From Mangifera indica (Eukaryota; Streptophyta; Magnoliopsida; Sapindales; Anacardiaceae): DNA of 64,000 bases. How positions within the stretch are numbered: the stretch's first letter is position 1; each line of letters begins with the position of its first letter. The DNA lies in the NCBI RefSeq assembly GCF_011075055.1, contig NC_058137.1, positions 28,939,463-29,003,462 of the forward strand. The letters run 5' to 3'. Shown one piece after another: positions 62,101 through 64,000 of this stretch. A program made the translations under genes and the position numbers. The notes beneath the pieces were generated by a model. It ran no database searches, had not been told where the DNA came from, and was given only the letters and a program-made list of their open reading frames with translations.

Positions 62101-62773
62101 TTTTTTTTTATGTTAATGTTTTTTCTTTAACCCTCTCACTATGTATTTTCAGTTAGTAGGAACTATAGTTGCTTCGTCAGTGTGTTTTGGCACATCTTGG
62201 TGGCTCCTCACAACTGTTCCCCACATTTGTGACACAAATTTGCTACCAGAGGGGAGTCCATGGACATGTCCTGGAGATGATGTTTTCTACAATGCTTCAA
62301 TCATCTGGGGCATTGTAGGACCTCTCCGAATGTTCACAAAAGAAGGTGTCTACCCAGAACTCAATTGGTTCTTCCTAATAGGCCTAGTTGCCCCAATTCC
62401 TGGATGGCTCTTGTCGCAAAAATACCCTGAAAAGAAGTGGATCAAGAACATCCACACACCGCTCATCCTGTTAGGGCCACTGGGCATGCCATCAGCCAAA
62501 GCTGTGCATTACCTGAGCTGGGGAGCTGTTGGAATCCTGTTCAACTACTATATTTTCAGGAGATATAAATTCTGGTGGGCTAGATACAATTACATTTTAT
62601 CCGCTGCTCTGGATGTTGGGCTTGCCTTCATGGGTGTGTTGCTCTATATCACCCTTCAATCGCATGACATATTTGGCCCAGAATGGTGGGGTTTGGACAA
62701 CTCTGATCATTGCCCTCTGGCTAAGTGCCCCATTGCCCCTGGCATTGAAGTCCCTGGATGCCCTGTGCTTTGA
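59159..62773 (+). CDS. Oligopeptide transporter, OPT family (OPT-D), intact, 757 aa
   Basis: Same role as OPT-A: proton-coupled uptake of small peptides or metal chelates across the plasma membrane, inferred from the family. Exons 59159-59246, 60066-60508, 60706-60803, 60882-61454, 61544-61811, 61895-62077 and 62153-62773 match OPT-A exactly in length and phase, again giving 757 codons. [31 protein letters not shown] and the [15 protein letters not shown] tail are all present. Differences from OPT-A cluster in exon 2, where [20 protein letters not shown] replaces [20 protein letters not shown]. Starts [18 protein letters not shown]. Splice sites are all canonical. This copy keeps the consensus TATA and full leader, so it may be the best-preserved member of the array. 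Confidence 0.95.
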
Positions 62774-63819
62774 CATTTCTTAAATTCGTCAGAAAGCTTC
62801 AGAAATTCTCCTTTGTAATCTACATGGATGACATAGATCGTACACATTATCTCACGTAATTTGTTATTAAGTTTAGGTTTTCTTGAATGGCCTTTAAAAA
62901 GTCAAAGTGATTTGAATCAAATTATGGTCATGATGTCTTGTTATAAATTTAATTTGGATTATTAATCTTCATCATTCTATCAATTATATTAGACAAAAAT
63001 GATATTTTAAAACCTAGATTCAATGGTGCATATGTATGATCCTAAAAAATTTATGTATGATTCTGATTGGAATTGTAATTTTTGATTACTTGATAAGGAA
63101 ACTCGAGTGGGAATGAATTGAAAATTTGAGATGAGTGATTGAGTAACAACGGGTATACCTTGAATTAAAGATATTTATATCCTTTGGTACCACCACCTGT
63201 TTATACAGTATTGAAATATTGAAATTTTGACAAGATGGGAAAGGTTTAGGTTTAGATTATTGTATTTTTTTTATATCAATAATACTTTATAGGCAAATGG
63301 TACAGTAGCATCAGATAAATGTTAAAATAGAAGTAAACCAGCAGATACATTAGATTGTTAGTATCTATATGTACCTGCAGTTAGTTCATTTAATATTGAA
63401 CTATGGTAAAATATAAGGTAGGTTATGGTTTTAATACATTACTTCTGCATAAATTTTGTATAGCTTGCATGCCATACAAGGAGACTGTTGACTGCCTGAA
63501 ATTGGAAAGCTGGTATTCTATAATATTAGTTGTTTATACGTATCATTTACCAGTTATAATAAGGCCGTTCTTAGAGTGTTAGGTTAAGATGAATACATAA
63601 AACCACCACCAGCTCCAACAAAGGTCACAGGTGAAAAAATTATCCAAAAGGTTCATCGAAACTCCAACTATAACCAGCCATGTTGATCTAGATTAGGCAA
63701 AGTTCTGGTACAAATTCTTTTCTTTATTTTTTATGTATAAAGTCCTTATCTGGCCAGCCAGCTAGAAATCCTTCCAGGATTGCCATTGCCACTGCCTTTT
63801 GAGAGAAAGACAAATGGAA
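62774..63819. other. OPT-D 3' flank and promoter block of OPT-F
   Basis: 62774-63020 matches the OPT-A 3' flank. 63040-63780 is a worn copy of the OPT promoter block and leader, with a TACATAAAA TATA equivalent near 63594. No other gene. Confidence 0.6.
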
Positions 63820-64000
63820 ATGGCAAGCCCTTACAATGTTGATGACACAACGATTCAAGCTATTTTTGAATGAATTGTGTAATAAATCTATAGCAACTAG
63901 GGTTTAATGTGATAACAAAGTTGATCATGGGTACATGTCTCCTGGTAGGCCTCTTGCCAATGTGGTTTTCAAGACCTATAGCCTTATCAGTATGTCTCAA
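63820..64000 (+). pseudogene. OPT family transporter, OPT-F (exon 1 fused to intron 5/exon 6; runs off right edge)
   Basis: Exon 1 begins at 63820 (MASPYNVDDT). At about 63848 it jumps straight into intron-5 sequence, deleting exons 2-5. Exon 6 starts at 63894 (QLGFNVITKLI) with a one-base loss in the following IIGYM codons, so the frame is lost. The element continues beyond the window. Confidence 0.87.

Overview
The window looks like AT-rich nuclear DNA of a eudicot plant. Genes have introns with GT..AG borders, and the recognisable families are plant ones: OPT transporters, NOP2, a chloroplast mTERF, ABP1 and a DUF1985/Ulp1 transposon gene. Small non-autonomous transposons with exact target-site duplications are common. 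No species can be named from the sequence. Most of the window is a repeatedly duplicated and decaying cluster. Only two large genes read through intact: two oligopeptide transporters of 757 aa each, at 12662-16266 and 59159-62773.

Layout. 1-17.8 kb: three 5' portions of a NOP2-type 25S rRNA (cytosine-5) methyltransferase gene on the minus strand, at 1-2269, 7119-8443 and 16511-17042. Each keeps a promoter with a telo-box and site II elements. Copy 1 reaches into the methyltransferase domain but has an in-frame TGA. Copies 2 and 3 are cut off before the catalytic domain. Copies 1 and 2 lie in a ~4.6 kb direct segmental duplication at a nearly constant offset of 6175 bp. Intact transporter OPT-A sits between copies 2 and 3. 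18-20 kb: the spacer behind copy 3 carries two transposon insertions, and their empty sites are visible in the paralogous spacers.

21.6-32.1 kb: a run of broken relatives of normally conserved genes. These are mTERF4-like (minus), auxin-binding protein 1 (plus, five exons, KDEL end) and an acyl-CoA thioesterase 13-like gene (plus). Mutator-type MITEs lie in or beside them. 33.5-45 kb: OPT-B is a pseudogene lacking exons 2 and 7. It is cut at exon 6 by an ~8 kb block in which a DUF1985-Ulp1 (C48 protease) gene is flanked by two arrays of a ~119 bp repeat in inverted orientation. 45-53 kb: a 211 bp tandem unit split by another Mutator-type MITE, a small secreted cysteine-containing peptide gene, and pseudogene OPT-C. 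53-56.4 kb: first exon of a GT14-family glycosyltransferase, then three 3' fragments of OPT in +/-/+ order forming a large palindrome. 57-64 kb: duplicated spacer and promoter, intact OPT-D, and the start of a further broken copy, OPT-F.

Taken together, the window records the growth and decay of an OPT tandem array that shuffled together with NOP2 5' ends. The two intact OPT genes probably encode plasma-membrane proton-coupled peptide or metal-chelate importers. The other copies are mostly dead. The DUF1985-Ulp1 element with inverted satellite-like arms and the small secreted peptide are the least ordinary items.
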